DNA from: Exiguobacterium alkaliphilum 12/1
Lineage (GTDB): Bacteria > Bacillota > Bacilli > Exiguobacteriales > Exiguobacteriaceae
DNA length: 64,000 nt
Direction: 5' to 3'
NCBI RefSeq assembly: GCF_000714435.1
Contig: NZ_JJMW01000071.1
Location: 21,324-85,323 of the forward strand
Shown one piece after another: positions 1 to 6,914 of the stretch. Within the stretch, counting starts at the first letter, position 1, and every line of letters starts with the position of its first letter. Under the pieces are notes generated by a model that worked only from the letters and a program-made list of their open reading frames with translations, did not search any database and was not told the origin of the DNA. Both the position numbers and the translations under genes were made by a program.

Positions 1-1
1 G

Positions 2-1216
2 AAAAACGCTGCCGGACAAACGCTTAATCCAACCGATTTTAGTTATGACGCGTCGACGGGAAAACTTACTGCAACAAATACGACTGCTTACCCTGACGGT
101 GTCATCCCTCAAGGTGTGTCGGCGGAGTTCATTTCCGGCACCGGCTTTGAGATTCAATATAAGTCATCCACTACTGGCACATACAAGAAAATTGAGCTCG
201 GTGCAAATGCGACTGTGCAAGAATTCGTATCGAAATTAAATGAAAAAGAAACGGGCTTATCCGCCTTCTTCGAGTCATCGACGGGGAAAATCTCACTGTC
301 GACAAAAGATACGGGCGCAACCGCGACGCTCGACTTTGATTTAGGATTCAAATCAGCCTTCGCGATAGGTGAGACGAACCCTGTCGGTCAAAACGCTCAA
401 TTCAAAGTGAACGGGATTGATGTAGAACGCGCGACAAATACTGTCACGATTGACAACATGACGCTCACGTTGAAGTCGAGGTTCCCGACACCCGATAATC
501 CTACAGCCGGACCTGTCACCCTCTCGGCCGCGACCGACACCCAAAAAATCTTCGACAACATTAAAGGTTTCGTCGATAAATACAATGAGACGATCGACCT
601 GATGAACAAGAAAGTGCGAGAAGAACGTTTCCGTTCATTCGCACCGCTCACGAAAGCCCAACGTGACGAACTGTCAGAAGATGAGATCAAGAAGTGGGAA
701 GAAAAAGCGATGAGCGGGATGCTCAAAGGCGACACGATTTTACGTAGCGCCATGGACTCGCTCCGTGGCAAATGGTCGGGCACGTCTTCGGCGACGAACG
801 ACGCTGAGATGCGCCAACTGTTCCAAATCGGCCTCTCGACCGGCGCCGACTTCACGAACGGTGGTAAGATTGAGCTAAATGAAGAAAAGCTCAAAGCCGC
901 CATCGAGAAAGACCCGGAGCAAGTGTATCAACTGTTCACGAACGCGGAGAGCGGACTGCTCCCGCAAATCCGTGACGCAGCGGCCGCATCGCGGTCGAAC
1001 ATCACCCGGATCGCCGGGGCGGACGGGGCCGGTGCCCCGACGTACTCGATGGGCCGTGAGATGACACAAATCGATACCCGCATCCAACGATTGAACGCAC
1101 TGCTCGTCGATAAAGAGAACGCCTACTACCGTCGCTTCGCGGCGATGGAGACGGCGATGAACCAGGCGAACTCGCAAGCCGCCTCACTGCAACAGTTTTT
1201 AGGCGGAGGCATGTAA
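2..1216 (+). CDS. fliD: Flagellar hook-associated protein 2 (filament cap), 5'-truncated
   Basis: FliD forms the cap at the tip of the flagellum under which exported flagellin folds. The frame is open from the left window edge to TAA at 1214, giving 404 residues; the N-terminus lies outside the window. The C-terminal third shows the usual FliD pattern: a helical, Asn/Gln-rich end with the motif SLQQFLGGGM as its last residues. It is followed directly by fliS and a fliT-like gene, the conserved late-flagellar order (fliD-fliS-fliT). A GTG at 116 could be mistaken for a start, but coding sequence of the same character continues upstream of it. Assignment rests on family resemblance and synteny and is firm. 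Confidence 0.93.
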   Translation, partial: KNAAGQTLNPTDFSYDASTGKLTATNTTAYPDGVIPQGVSAEFISGTGFEIQYKSSTTGTYKKIELGANATVQEFVSKLNEKETGLSAFFESSTGKISLSTKDTGATATLDFDLGFKSAFAIGETNPVGQNAQFKVNGIDVERATNTVTIDNMTLTLKSRFPTPDNPTAGPVTLSAATDTQKIFDNIKGFVDKYNETIDLMNKKVREERFRSFAPLTKAQRDELSEDEIKKWEEKAMSGMLKGDTILRSAMDSLRGKWSGTSSATNDAEMRQLFQIGLSTGADFTNGGKIELNEEKLKAAIEKDPEQVYQLFTNAESGLLPQIRDAAAASRSNITRIAGADGAGAPTYSMGREMTQIDTRIQRLNALLVDKENAYYRRFAAMETAMNQANSQAASLQQFLGGGM

Positions 1217-1231
1217 GAGGAGGAAATGAAC

Positions 1232-1606
1232 ATGGTAGCCAACCCATATGCAGCTTATCAAAACAACGCGGTCACGACCGCGAACCCGCAAGAACTGACG
1301 CTCATGTTGTATGACGGGGCGCTCAAGTTCACGCGCCTCGCCAAACTCGCCATCGAGCAAGGGAACCCGGACCTAAAGAACACGAACATCCAAAAAGCAC
1401 AAGCCATCTTTCAGGAGATGCGCCTGACGCTCAATAAAGACATCGCCATCTCGGCGAATCTCGACTCGCTCTACGAGTACATCTGGCGCCGCCTGTTGGA
1501 CGCGAACGTGAAGAACGACACGACGATTCTGGATGAAGTGCTCGATTTCACGACCGAACTCCGCGACACGTGGAAAGAAGCGATGAAACTCGCGAAGCAA
1601 GCATGA
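1232..1606 (+). CDS. fliS: Flagellin export chaperone FliS
   Basis: FliS binds the C-terminus of flagellin in the cytoplasm, prevents premature polymerisation and hands it to the export gate. The 124-residue product has the family hallmarks: an N-terminal NPYAAYQNNAV segment, then PQELTLMLYDGALKF, and a helical bundle ending in an aromatic/Lys-rich tail. AGGAGG at 1218-1223 lies only 2 bases before ATG 1226 but 8 before ATG 1232, so 1232 is the better start. It follows fliD by 15 bases and its TGA overlaps the next start (ATGA), implying translational coupling. A second, more divergent FliS-like gene is at 6238-6618. Confidence 0.95.
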   Translation: MVANPYAAYQNNAVTTANPQELTLMLYDGALKFTRLAKLAIEQGNPDLKNTNIQKAQAIFQEMRLTLNKDIAISANLDSLYEYIWRRLLDANVKNDTTILDEVLDFTTELRDTWKEAMKLAKQA

Positions 1607-1956
1607 GACCGATCGACGAGATTATCTTAAAGACGCAACGGCTGAAGGACCTACTCGCGCAAGTACCGGAAGAGCCGACGTACGACACGTGGATGGACCA
1701 AATCCATGAACTGTTGGACGACCGTGAGCAACTGCTCGCCGCGCACGGACCGGACCTCGAGGCGGCCGACCAGACCGTCATCCGTCAACTCGTCGACGAC
1801 AGTCAAAAGATCGCTCGCTTGATCGAGGCCGAGCATCAACGGCTCGGCATGACGCTCGGGACGGCCCGGCAAGAACGGAAAGCCGTCAAGACGTACGTCG
1901 ACCCGTACGAGGACTTCGATTCAAACTTCTCAGGACTATTCGACCAACAGACATAA
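1603..1956 (+). CDS. FliT-like flagellar chaperone
   Basis: A 117-residue, highly charged, mostly helical protein whose ATG overlaps the fliS stop by four bases. FliT proteins are small chaperones for the FliD cap and are poorly conserved, so position is the main evidence: fliD-fliS-fliT is the standard order. The sequence has two predicted amphipathic helices (residues about 5-50 and 58-95) and an acidic, Phe-rich tail (YEDFDSNFSGLF). No signal peptide or membrane segment is visible. The gene ends at a perfect 30-base palindrome. It could be an unrelated small flagellar protein occupying the fliT slot. Confidence 0.68.
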   Translation: MRPIDEIILKTQRLKDLLAQVPEEPTYDTWMDQIHELLDDREQLLAAHGPDLEAADQTVIRQLVDDSQKIARLIEAEHQRLGMTLGTARQERKAVKTYVDPYEDFDSNFSGLFDQQT

Positions 1957-1986
1957 AACAGCTCGAAGGCGCGCCTTCGAGCTGTT
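1957..1986. terminator. Bidirectional terminator, perfect palindrome
   Basis: A perfect 30-base palindrome (arms AACAGCTCGAAGGCG) starts right after the fliT-like stop and ends just before the end of the converging minus-strand gene. The symmetry lets it serve both transcripts. The T run is poor on both sides, so termination may be partial. Confidence 0.75.
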
Positions 1987-1992
1987 CGTCGT

Positions 1993-2370
1993 TCACGGGG
2001 TCTTCGGTTGGCGTCGGGCTCTAGAAACGAGGTGCGTCACGCCAAACAAGATCAGCCCGCTCACGTTAAAGTTCACGTATAAGCGACCGAAGTCTTGAAC
2101 AGAGTTGACGGGGACGAGCCCCGACAGAAAGACGAGCGGTAAAATCGTCACATGCATGACGGCCCAGTGGATGAAAATCTGTTTCGGGAACGACCATCTT
2201 CTCACTTCGTAGATGACGCTCGTGACGCCGAGGAAGAAGCCGATGCCGCCGTACGTCAAAGTGAGGCGGACACTTTCCATGTCACCGGTTAATACGTTGT
2301 ATAGGGCGAGCACGCCTGACGTTGCCAACAGCAGAATCCCGCGCTTTAATCCTTTCTTCACTAAATCCAT
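1993..2370 (-). CDS. DUF3021-like four-helix membrane protein
   Basis: A 125-residue integral membrane protein with about four hydrophobic segments (residues roughly 12-30, 43-60, 75-92 and 97-115) and a short basic C-terminal tail. The layout (about 130 residues, short basic N-terminus, four evenly spaced segments) resembles DUF3021 proteins, which often sit beside LytTR regulators; no such regulator is nearby. The start at 2370 is chosen because GGAAGG lies 9-12 bases upstream of that ATG; in-frame ATGs at 2379, 2433 and 2454 have no comparable site. Function unknown. Confidence 0.7.
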   Translation of the reverse strand: MDLVKKGLKRGILLLATSGVLALYNVLTGDMESVRLTLTYGGIGFFLGVTSVIYEVRRWSFPKQIFIHWAVMHVTILPLVFLSGLVPVNSVQDFGRLYVNFNVSGLILFGVTHLVSRARRQPKTP

Positions 2371-2465
2371 CGAACCCATCCTTCCGCTTATGTAGTGGTC
2401 TATTCTACGCAAACGACCGCTCAGAAGTTTCATCGATTTTCGAGACAGGTGCAAACACGTCTGTT

Positions 2466-2499
2466 ATCGGGTAAAATCGGGTAAATACCACTATACCCG
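2466..2499. promoter_or_regulatory. Tandem 10-mer repeat with inverted half-site, possible operator
   Basis: ATCGGGTAAA occurs twice in perfect tandem (2466-2475 and 2476-2485), followed by the inverted half-site TACCCG (2494-2499). It lies in the divergent space between the DUF3021 gene and the 61-residue acidic protein gene. Ten-base spacing puts the half-sites on one DNA face. A regulator-binding function is an inference. Confidence 0.35.
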
Positions 2500-2532
2500 T
2501 TGCTTCTTTTCTGGAATGAGGAGGGAAACGAG

Positions 2533-2718
2533 ATGAGTGAGAAAAAAGTGAAACCCGAGTCAGCCAAGAAACGTCGTTACTTCGTCTACGGTCCAGAAGG
2601 AGCGTACGATGAATACGTGGAACGTGACCCGAAGCTCGAGGCGTATATCGAGGACGACGCCCCGCTCGAGGACGGGCCCGACCCGTATGAGGAAGAGGAT
2701 TTGAAATCAAGAGGATAA
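2533..2718 (+). CDS. Small acidic hypothetical protein (61 aa)
   Basis: A soluble 61-residue protein with a Lys-rich N-terminus (residues 4-15), an aromatic centre (RYFVYGPEGAYDEYV) and a strongly acidic C-terminal half (DDAPLEDGPDPYEEEDL). The start is fixed by GAGGAGGG ending 6 bases before ATG 2533; an upstream in-frame TTG at 2500 has no such site. It has its own terminator at 2727-2760 and faces a repeated operator-like sequence upstream. I do not recognise a family. Codon use and the strong ribosome binding site support a real gene. Confidence 0.7.
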   Translation: MSEKKVKPESAKKRRYFVYGPEGAYDEYVERDPKLEAYIEDDAPLEDGPDPYEEEDLKSRG

Positions 2719-2726
2719 TGTAGCCG

Positions 2727-2760
2727 AAGTCAAGGTCAGATTCATGACCTTGACTTTTAT
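2727..2760 (+). terminator. Rho-independent terminator
   Basis: A 12-base-pair stem (AAGTCAAGGTCA and its complement) around a 6-base loop is followed by TTTTATTTG, eight bases after the acidic protein gene. Confidence 0.85.
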
Positions 2761-2865
2761 TTGTTCAGGGGACGCACCTTGAACTTTTTCTTACACCGGT
2801 CAGGCTAGACAATCCCGTATGCTCATCTTATCAACCACTACCAACACGAAAAGGAGAGATTTTTG

Positions 2866-3492
2866 ATGAAGATGAAACGATACGGATTGGTGCTCGCGTT
2901 GCCTTTGGCACTACTTGTCGGATGCGGAGAAGCCGACGAACTGAAGACGACGGCGACCGATACGGAGGAAGTCGTGGCAGCTGAAACGGAACAACAGACG
3001 GCTGAACCAAAAGAAGAGGCGGACGTGCAAGAGAGCGAGCTCGGCTCAAACCAGATCTACATGAAGAATAAGGCGCTCGACGTCAACGAGACGATCGGTT
3101 CGATTCAGTTCGCCATCGATAAAGTCCAGACGTCACGACTCACGGTCGCAGAGGCGTACCGTGAACTATTCGATGGGAAAGAGGCGGTGACGGTCGTCGC
3201 GATGAACGTCATCGTCGAGAACACGATTGACGACACGGTCAGCTTCCACCCGAACCAGGCGACGCTCGTGACGAACACGGGCGAACAGGTGACGGCCGAC
3301 CTCTGGCACTCCGACGACGTCGGTGGCGAGTTCCTCGGGAAAGTGAAGAAGGAAGGGAATGTGCTGTTCTTCGTCGAGGCGATGCCCGAGGAGTTGACGG
3401 AAGTCCGCTTCATCGTCGACGGGCCGTTCGACGCGAACTATGAGCAAATCGCTGAAGACCGCTACGAATATAAAATCGACGTCACAAAATAA
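2866..3492 (+). CDS. Lipoprotein with DUF4352-like domain
   Basis: A 208-residue exported lipoprotein. Residues 1-19 form a signal peptide with lipobox LLVGC; the Cys would be lipidated by Lgt (a gene also in this window, 34958-35779). Residues 21-65 are an acidic, Thr/Glu-rich linker. The rest is a beta-rich domain with the pattern of DUF4352/telokin-like domains (spans such as VTVVAMNVIVENTIDD and NQATLVTNTGEQV). ATG 2866 is preferred because AAGGAGAG ends 7 bases upstream; a TTG three bases earlier is less likely. It lies alone between two terminators. Substrate or role unknown. Confidence 0.83.
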   Translation: MKMKRYGLVLALPLALLVGCGEADELKTTATDTEEVVAAETEQQTAEPKEEADVQESELGSNQIYMKNKALDVNETIGSIQFAIDKVQTSRLTVAEAYRELFDGKEAVTVVAMNVIVENTIDDTVSFHPNQATLVTNTGEQVTADLWHSDDVGGEFLGKVKKEGNVLFFVEAMPEELTEVRFIVDGPFDANYEQIAEDRYEYKIDVTK

Positions 3493-3525
3493 AGAGAGTG
3501 CATCCGCTTGGATGCCTCTCTTTAT
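3493..3525. terminator. Terminator shared by converging genes
   Basis: An inverted repeat (AGAGAGTGCATCC with complement GGATGCCTCTCT, one mismatch) around GCTT is followed by TTT on the plus strand. It overlaps the stop codon of the converging DinB-like gene. Confidence 0.75.
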
Positions 3526-4019
3526 CGTTGATGCGGCAACGGGATCGTCAACACGTTCCAGTTATCCCCGGCGAATACTTTCGCGAGAAAGACGATTTGC
3601 CCAACGTGATAACTATAGTGCGACACTTGTTTCTCGATCGCCCAGATGACGCTCTTCTCCTCACCACGAATGAAGACCGTCTTACCAAGGTCTTCTGGCG
3701 TGAGGCTCACTAATACATCGTCCAACAGCTGCCAGCGCGCGTCCCACGTCGCCATGAGTTCTTCACGAGACAACTGCTGGTCCTCAAACTCGGCGTCGCG
3801 GTTGCGGTCCGGTTTCTCGCCGTCCGTCGTCAAGAAGTCGGTCCATCTGGATTTCATATTATTCGAGATGTGCTGCACGATGACGGCGAGCGAGAGGGTG
3901 TCTTTTGCAAGCACACGATGCAGGTCCTCGTCGTTCACTTGATTCAAGGCGTCCTCGGCGAGTTGCTTTTGTTCCTGAAAAATCGAACGTACCGTTTCAA
4001 TATAGCGGGCTTCAAACAT
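3522..4019 (-). CDS. DinB/DUF1572 four-helix-bundle protein
   Basis: A 165-residue protein of the DinB-like fold, a four-helix bundle that usually binds a divalent metal through three His residues. Candidate ligands are the His in VIVQHISNNMKSRW (about residue 50) and those in VSHYSYHVGQIVFLAK (about residues 133-137). Such proteins in Bacillales include thiol-dependent enzymes and DNA-damage-induced proteins of unknown reaction; the sequence does not decide. The start at 4019 is fixed by AGGAGGT ending 6 bases upstream; in-frame codons further upstream have no such site. It is monocistronic. Confidence 0.85.
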   Translation of the reverse strand: MFEARYIETVRSIFQEQKQLAEDALNQVNDEDLHRVLAKDTLSLAVIVQHISNNMKSRWTDFLTTDGEKPDRNRDAEFEDQQLSREELMATWDARWQLLDDVLVSLTPEDLGKTVFIRGEEKSVIWAIEKQVSHYSYHVGQIVFLAKVFAGDNWNVLTIPLPHQR

Positions 4020-4264
4020 GAAATGACCTCCTTTGGATTCATACCCTAATCTCAATCGCATAAAAAATAATAGTAAAATAGTAAATTCCAACTTATAATA
4101 GAAATGAACCGTGCAAGACGCCACCGCGCGATCGGTTCTTGGATGCCTCGTTTAGGTTTTGACGTGAGTCATGTCGCGTCTATCTCCTTTCGGTTTAGGG
4201 GTTCACCCGTAAAGAGAACCGACCGCGTTTGTCTGTGAGTGGATGAGCGCGGTTTTTTGTATGC

Positions 4265-4292
4265 GAAAAGGGAGAGCTGCGGCTCTCCCTTT
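4265..4292 (-). terminator. Terminator after the DUF2225 gene
   Basis: An 11-base-pair stem (AAAGGGAGAGC and GCTCTCCCTTT) around TGCG begins at the stop codon of the DUF2225 gene. It ends the minus-strand operon. Confidence 0.8.
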
Positions 4293-4956
4293 AGGCGTGT
4301 TCCAATCGAAAATCTTCCCAATGGTCCCGGGCTTGGTTCCGAATCCGCTCCGACACTTCTTTGCTGCCGAGAAGGATCCCATACCAACGACGCGCTTCTT
4401 CATAAAATCCGAGCGCGGCCGAAAGGTCCGCAATCCGCAGCATGAGCTGGTCGTACGGGAGGCCGGTCCGGACTTGATCGGTGTAGGTTTCTTGTACTTC
4501 GTTATATTTGTCGAGCGTCCGCTTCATCCATTCACGTTCCGCCTTCGCGTTCCCCGTCAACCGATACATCCAGACGAGGCGCATGCCGAGCATGGCGACG
4601 ACGGATGGTTTCTGCCCGCTCAATTGGGCCGTCATGACGGCGAACTTGTACAGCGTGATGACTTGCTCCGGCGTCCGGTCACCGGCCAAGACGTCGGCGT
4701 TCACGCGCGGGAAGTACTCGGTCTCGAGCGCCTCGCGGTTGTTCTTCCGCACCTTATCAAACGAATCATGGAAGACGAGGTGGCAGTGGCCGCAGACGGC
4801 CGGTTCATACAAGTACGGGTTCTCGCCGTCATACGTCGTATAGCCGTCCTTCGCGACTTCTTGCGGGCGGATGTGGCGCGACAAGATGCGCGGCGTCGTG
4901 CTCTCTTTCAAACAGTACGGGCACTTCACTTTCTTTGAAAACAGATGTTCAGCCAT
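4291..4956 (-). CDS. DUF2225 protein with two zinc-ribbon Cys pairs
   Basis: A 221-residue cytoplasmic protein. The N-terminus has CPYC (about residues 13-16), and CGHCH follows near residue 56; together these four Cys could hold one zinc. The remainder is helical and TPR-like, with two visible repeats (NAKAEREWMKRTLDKYNEV and GFYEEARRWYGILLGSKEV). This matches DUF2225 proteins of Firmicutes, whose function is unknown. It is the last gene of a minus-strand operon that includes flagellin and starts 8 bases after the YaaR-like gene, so a link to motility or surface behaviour is possible but unproven. Confidence 0.88.
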   Translation of the reverse strand: MAEHLFSKKVKCPYCLKESTTPRILSRHIRPQEVAKDGYTTYDGENPYLYEPAVCGHCHLVFHDSFDKVRKNNREALETEYFPRVNADVLAGDRTPEQVITLYKFAVMTAQLSGQKPSVVAMLGMRLVWMYRLTGNAKAEREWMKRTLDKYNEVQETYTDQVRTGLPYDQLMLRIADLSAALGFYEEARRWYGILLGSKEVSERIRNQARDHWEDFRLEHA

Positions 4957-4964
4957 AGGTCACC

Positions 4965-5408
4965 TCACACGTACACGTTGACGAGCAACCCGCGAATCTC
5001 ACCGACCTGGTCAAGCAGCGACAGGCGGGACGCCTCGCCCGAGATGACCTGGTCCGTCAACGCGAGCAGCTTCTGGTCGACCTGTTCGACGATCTTATAA
5101 ATCTTGGCCCGGCCGCGGCGGTTGAAGCCGCGCTTGTCCTCGAGACGGAGTGCCGCGTCAACGGCGTCTTTCATAAAGTCTTTAATCAGTTGTTTATATT
5201 CAGCGAGTGACTCGACCGTCTGACTCTCGGCGAGGAGCTCGCCTTGTTCGTGGATGGCCGCGATTTGGCGTTGGAAGCGCTCGTGCTCGCGGTCCTCTCG
5301 TTTCTGTCCGATGACGTTCGAGAATGAGACACCGGGCTCGACGTCCGGTTTCTTCGCCTTGCCGGCGCCGAGGAGCGACTGCGTCTCCATGATGCGACGA
5401 ATGTCCAT
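4965..5408 (-). CDS. YaaR family (DUF327) protein
   Basis: A 147-residue helical protein with the YaaR signature region SFSNVIGQKRED near residue 28 and a conserved basic segment KRGFNRRGRAKIYKIVEQVD near residue 92. YaaR proteins are widespread in Firmicutes, commonly near DNA-replication or flagellar genes, and have no established activity. It begins 21 bases after the flagellin stop and is followed 8 bases later by the DUF2225 gene, so the three genes are probably co-transcribed. The start ATG has AAGGAAGG nearby. The family call is good; the function is open. Confidence 0.82.
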   Translation of the reverse strand: MDIRRIMETQSLLGAGKAKKPDVEPGVSFSNVIGQKREDREHERFQRQIAAIHEQGELLAESQTVESLAEYKQLIKDFMKDAVDAALRLEDKRGFNRRGRAKIYKIVEQVDQKLLALTDQVISGEASRLSLLDQVGEIRGLLVNVYV

Positions 5409-5429
5409 AGGGATCCGTCCTTCCTTAAG

Positions 5430-6254
5430 TTAGTTCAATAATTGTAACACGCCTTGCGGCAGGGCGTTCGACTGGGCGATCATCGCCATGCCGGACTGGT
5501 TCAAGATATTGAGGCGGGCGAAGTCCATCATCTCGCGGGCCATGTCGGCGTCACGGATGCGTGACTCGGACGCCGTCAAGTTCTCCGAACCGATCGTGAC
5601 GACGCTGACGTTCGCCTCGAGCCGGTTCTGGATGGCGCCGAGCTTCGAGCGCTCGAGCGAGACGGCGTTGATGGCGGCGTCGAACTTGGCGATGGCGTCC
5701 CCGGCGTCGGATGCCGTCAACACGCTGAGTCCGTCGATGCCGAGCGCGCTCGCACGCATGTCGGCGACGTTCAAGATGACGGCTTCACCGCTCCCGGCCC
5801 CGACTTGGAAGAACAGCTCCTTCGCGCCTTGCGTGTACTCGCCGTTCATGATCTTCTTCGAGTTGAACTCGGTCGTCTCAGCGATGCGCGTCACTTCAGC
5901 GGTGAGGGCGGTGATCTCTTCTTGAATCGCTTTCGCGTCGTCGCCGCTGAGCGTCCCGTTCGACGCCTGTACCGACAACTCGCGCATCCGTTGGAGGAGG
6001 GCGTGCGTCTCGTTCATGCCGCCTTCGAGCGTCTGCGTGAGCGAGATGCCGTCGAGCGTGTTGCGCTCGGCCATCGACAGTGAGTCGAGGCGCATCCGCA
6101 TCTTCTCTGAGATGGCGAGACCGGCCGCGTCATCAGCCGCTTTATTGATGCGGACACCGCTTGAGAGGCGGTCCATCGTCTTCTTCATCGTCGCCTGGTT
6201 CATCGAGAGCGACGTGTATGCTTTTAAGGCTTGTACGTTATTGGTAATTTTCAT
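5430..6254 (-). CDS. Flagellin
   Basis: A 274-residue flagellin, the filament subunit. The N-terminal D0/D1 region (residues 1-140) has the canonical motifs RLSSGVRINKAADDAAGLAI and LQRMRELSVQASNG; the C-terminal D1/D0 region has LGAIQNRLEANV, SESRIRDADMAREM and ends in QGVLQLLN. The central variable domain is very short, so this is a minimal flagellin. AGGAGGG ends 8 bases before ATG 6254. The start lies inside the upstream FliS-like gene (17-base overlap), so chaperone and client are translationally coupled. Whether it is the major flagellin cannot be judged here, because the usual hag locus upstream of fliD is outside the window. Confidence 0.96.
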   Translation of the reverse strand: MKITNNVQALKAYTSLSMNQATMKKTMDRLSSGVRINKAADDAAGLAISEKMRMRLDSLSMAERNTLDGISLTQTLEGGMNETHALLQRMRELSVQASNGTLSGDDAKAIQEEITALTAEVTRIAETTEFNSKKIMNGEYTQGAKELFFQVGAGSGEAVILNVADMRASALGIDGLSVLTASDAGDAIAKFDAAINAVSLERSKLGAIQNRLEANVSVVTIGSENLTASESRIRDADMAREMMDFARLNILNQSGMAMIAQSNALPQGVLQLLN

Positions 6255-6618
6255 AGCGGTTCCCTCCTAGCGGTTGCGGGGTGAGTCGAGCCCGTTCCAT
6301 TGCTTCGCCCCAAGTGTGGTCAAGGTCTTTTGCGAGATTGTGCAACTCCTCAATTTTTGACAGGTCTTGTTCAATCAATGCCTCGAGGCTCGATTTCGCC
6401 ATATACAAGTAAATCTCATCGAGCTGGGCCGAGATGATGCCGCCGTTGTCGTGCAAACCTTGGTGCAGTTTCGCGAGTAGTTCGCGCGCCTGCCGGAGGT
6501 GACGGTTTCGTTCAGCGATCGTCGTTGTCAATGCGTGTTCATAATGATAAGCGAGGGCGTGAAGCATCGCTTGCGTCAGCTCTTCGGCGCTCATCTCGTA
6601 TAGTTGATTCTGGTTCAT
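6238..6618 (-). CDS. Second, divergent FliS-like flagellin chaperone
   Basis: A 126-residue helical protein lying directly upstream of, and overlapping by 17 bases, the flagellin gene. It shares the FliS layout: a short N-terminal tail, then helix ALAYHYEHAL, and a third helix AQLDEIYLYMAKSSLEAL that aligns with the matching helix of the FliS at 1232-1606 (ANLDSLYEYIWRRLLDA). The N-terminal YAAYQNN motif of classical FliS is absent (here NQLYEMSAEELTQAM). Its start overlaps the upstream YlqH-like stop (ATGA) and AAAGGAGA precedes it. A dedicated chaperone for the adjacent flagellin is the simplest reading, inferred from position and resemblance. Confidence 0.75.
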   Translation of the reverse strand: MNQNQLYEMSAEELTQAMLHALAYHYEHALTTTIAERNRHLRQARELLAKLHQGLHDNGGIISAQLDEIYLYMAKSSLEALIEQDLSKIEELHNLAKDLDHTWGEAMERARLTPQPLGGNRYENYQ

Positions 6619-6905
6619 CCTTGTTCTCCTTTAAGTGAGTCGAGTTCTTCAATCAACAACAATACTTCGGCCATGACGTCATACAGCTCGGGCGGGATGG
6701 CGTCGCCGAGGTCGAGATCGAGCAGGTGGCCAAGGAGCGAGTGGTCATGCTCGATGGCGACGCCGCGCGCTCTCGCCTCATCTAAAATCTTGTCGGCGAC
6801 GGCGCCCGTCCCGCGGGCGACGATGACCGGGGCCCGGTCCGTCGACTCGTCGTAGCGGACGACGGCGGCCGTCTTTCGTTTCGTCAAATCCATGCGTTGA
6901 TACAT
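6615..6905 (-). CDS. FlhB C-terminal-like protein (YlqH family)
   Basis: A 96-residue protein that resembles the cytoplasmic C-terminal domain of FlhB, the substrate-specificity switch of the flagellar export gate, without the membrane part. Typical features are AVVRYDESTDRAPVIVARG, the Ala/Asp helix VADKILDEARARGV and the ending IPPELYDVMAEVLLLIEEL. The FlhB autocleavage motif NPTH is replaced by a segment without Asn-Pro, as in other stand-alone homologues. AGGAGG ends 6 bases before ATG 6905. It lies 9 bases after the YlqG-like gene, the same pairing as ylqG-ylqH in B. subtilis. The biological role of this family is not settled. Confidence 0.85.
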   Translation of the reverse strand: MYQRMDLTKRKTAAVVRYDESTDRAPVIVARGTGAVADKILDEARARGVAIEHDHSLLGHLLDLDLGDAIPPELYDVMAEVLLLIEELDSLKGEQG

Positions 6906-6914
6906 GTCGGCCTC

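Noticed and set aside
1957..1986. Perfect palindrome as a regulator site
   Set aside because: It lies exactly between two converging gene ends, where a bidirectional terminator is expected.
4243..4938. Plus-strand frame opposite the DUF2225 gene
   Set aside because: The minus-strand frame has conserved Cys motifs, operon context and a terminator; the opposite frame has none of these.
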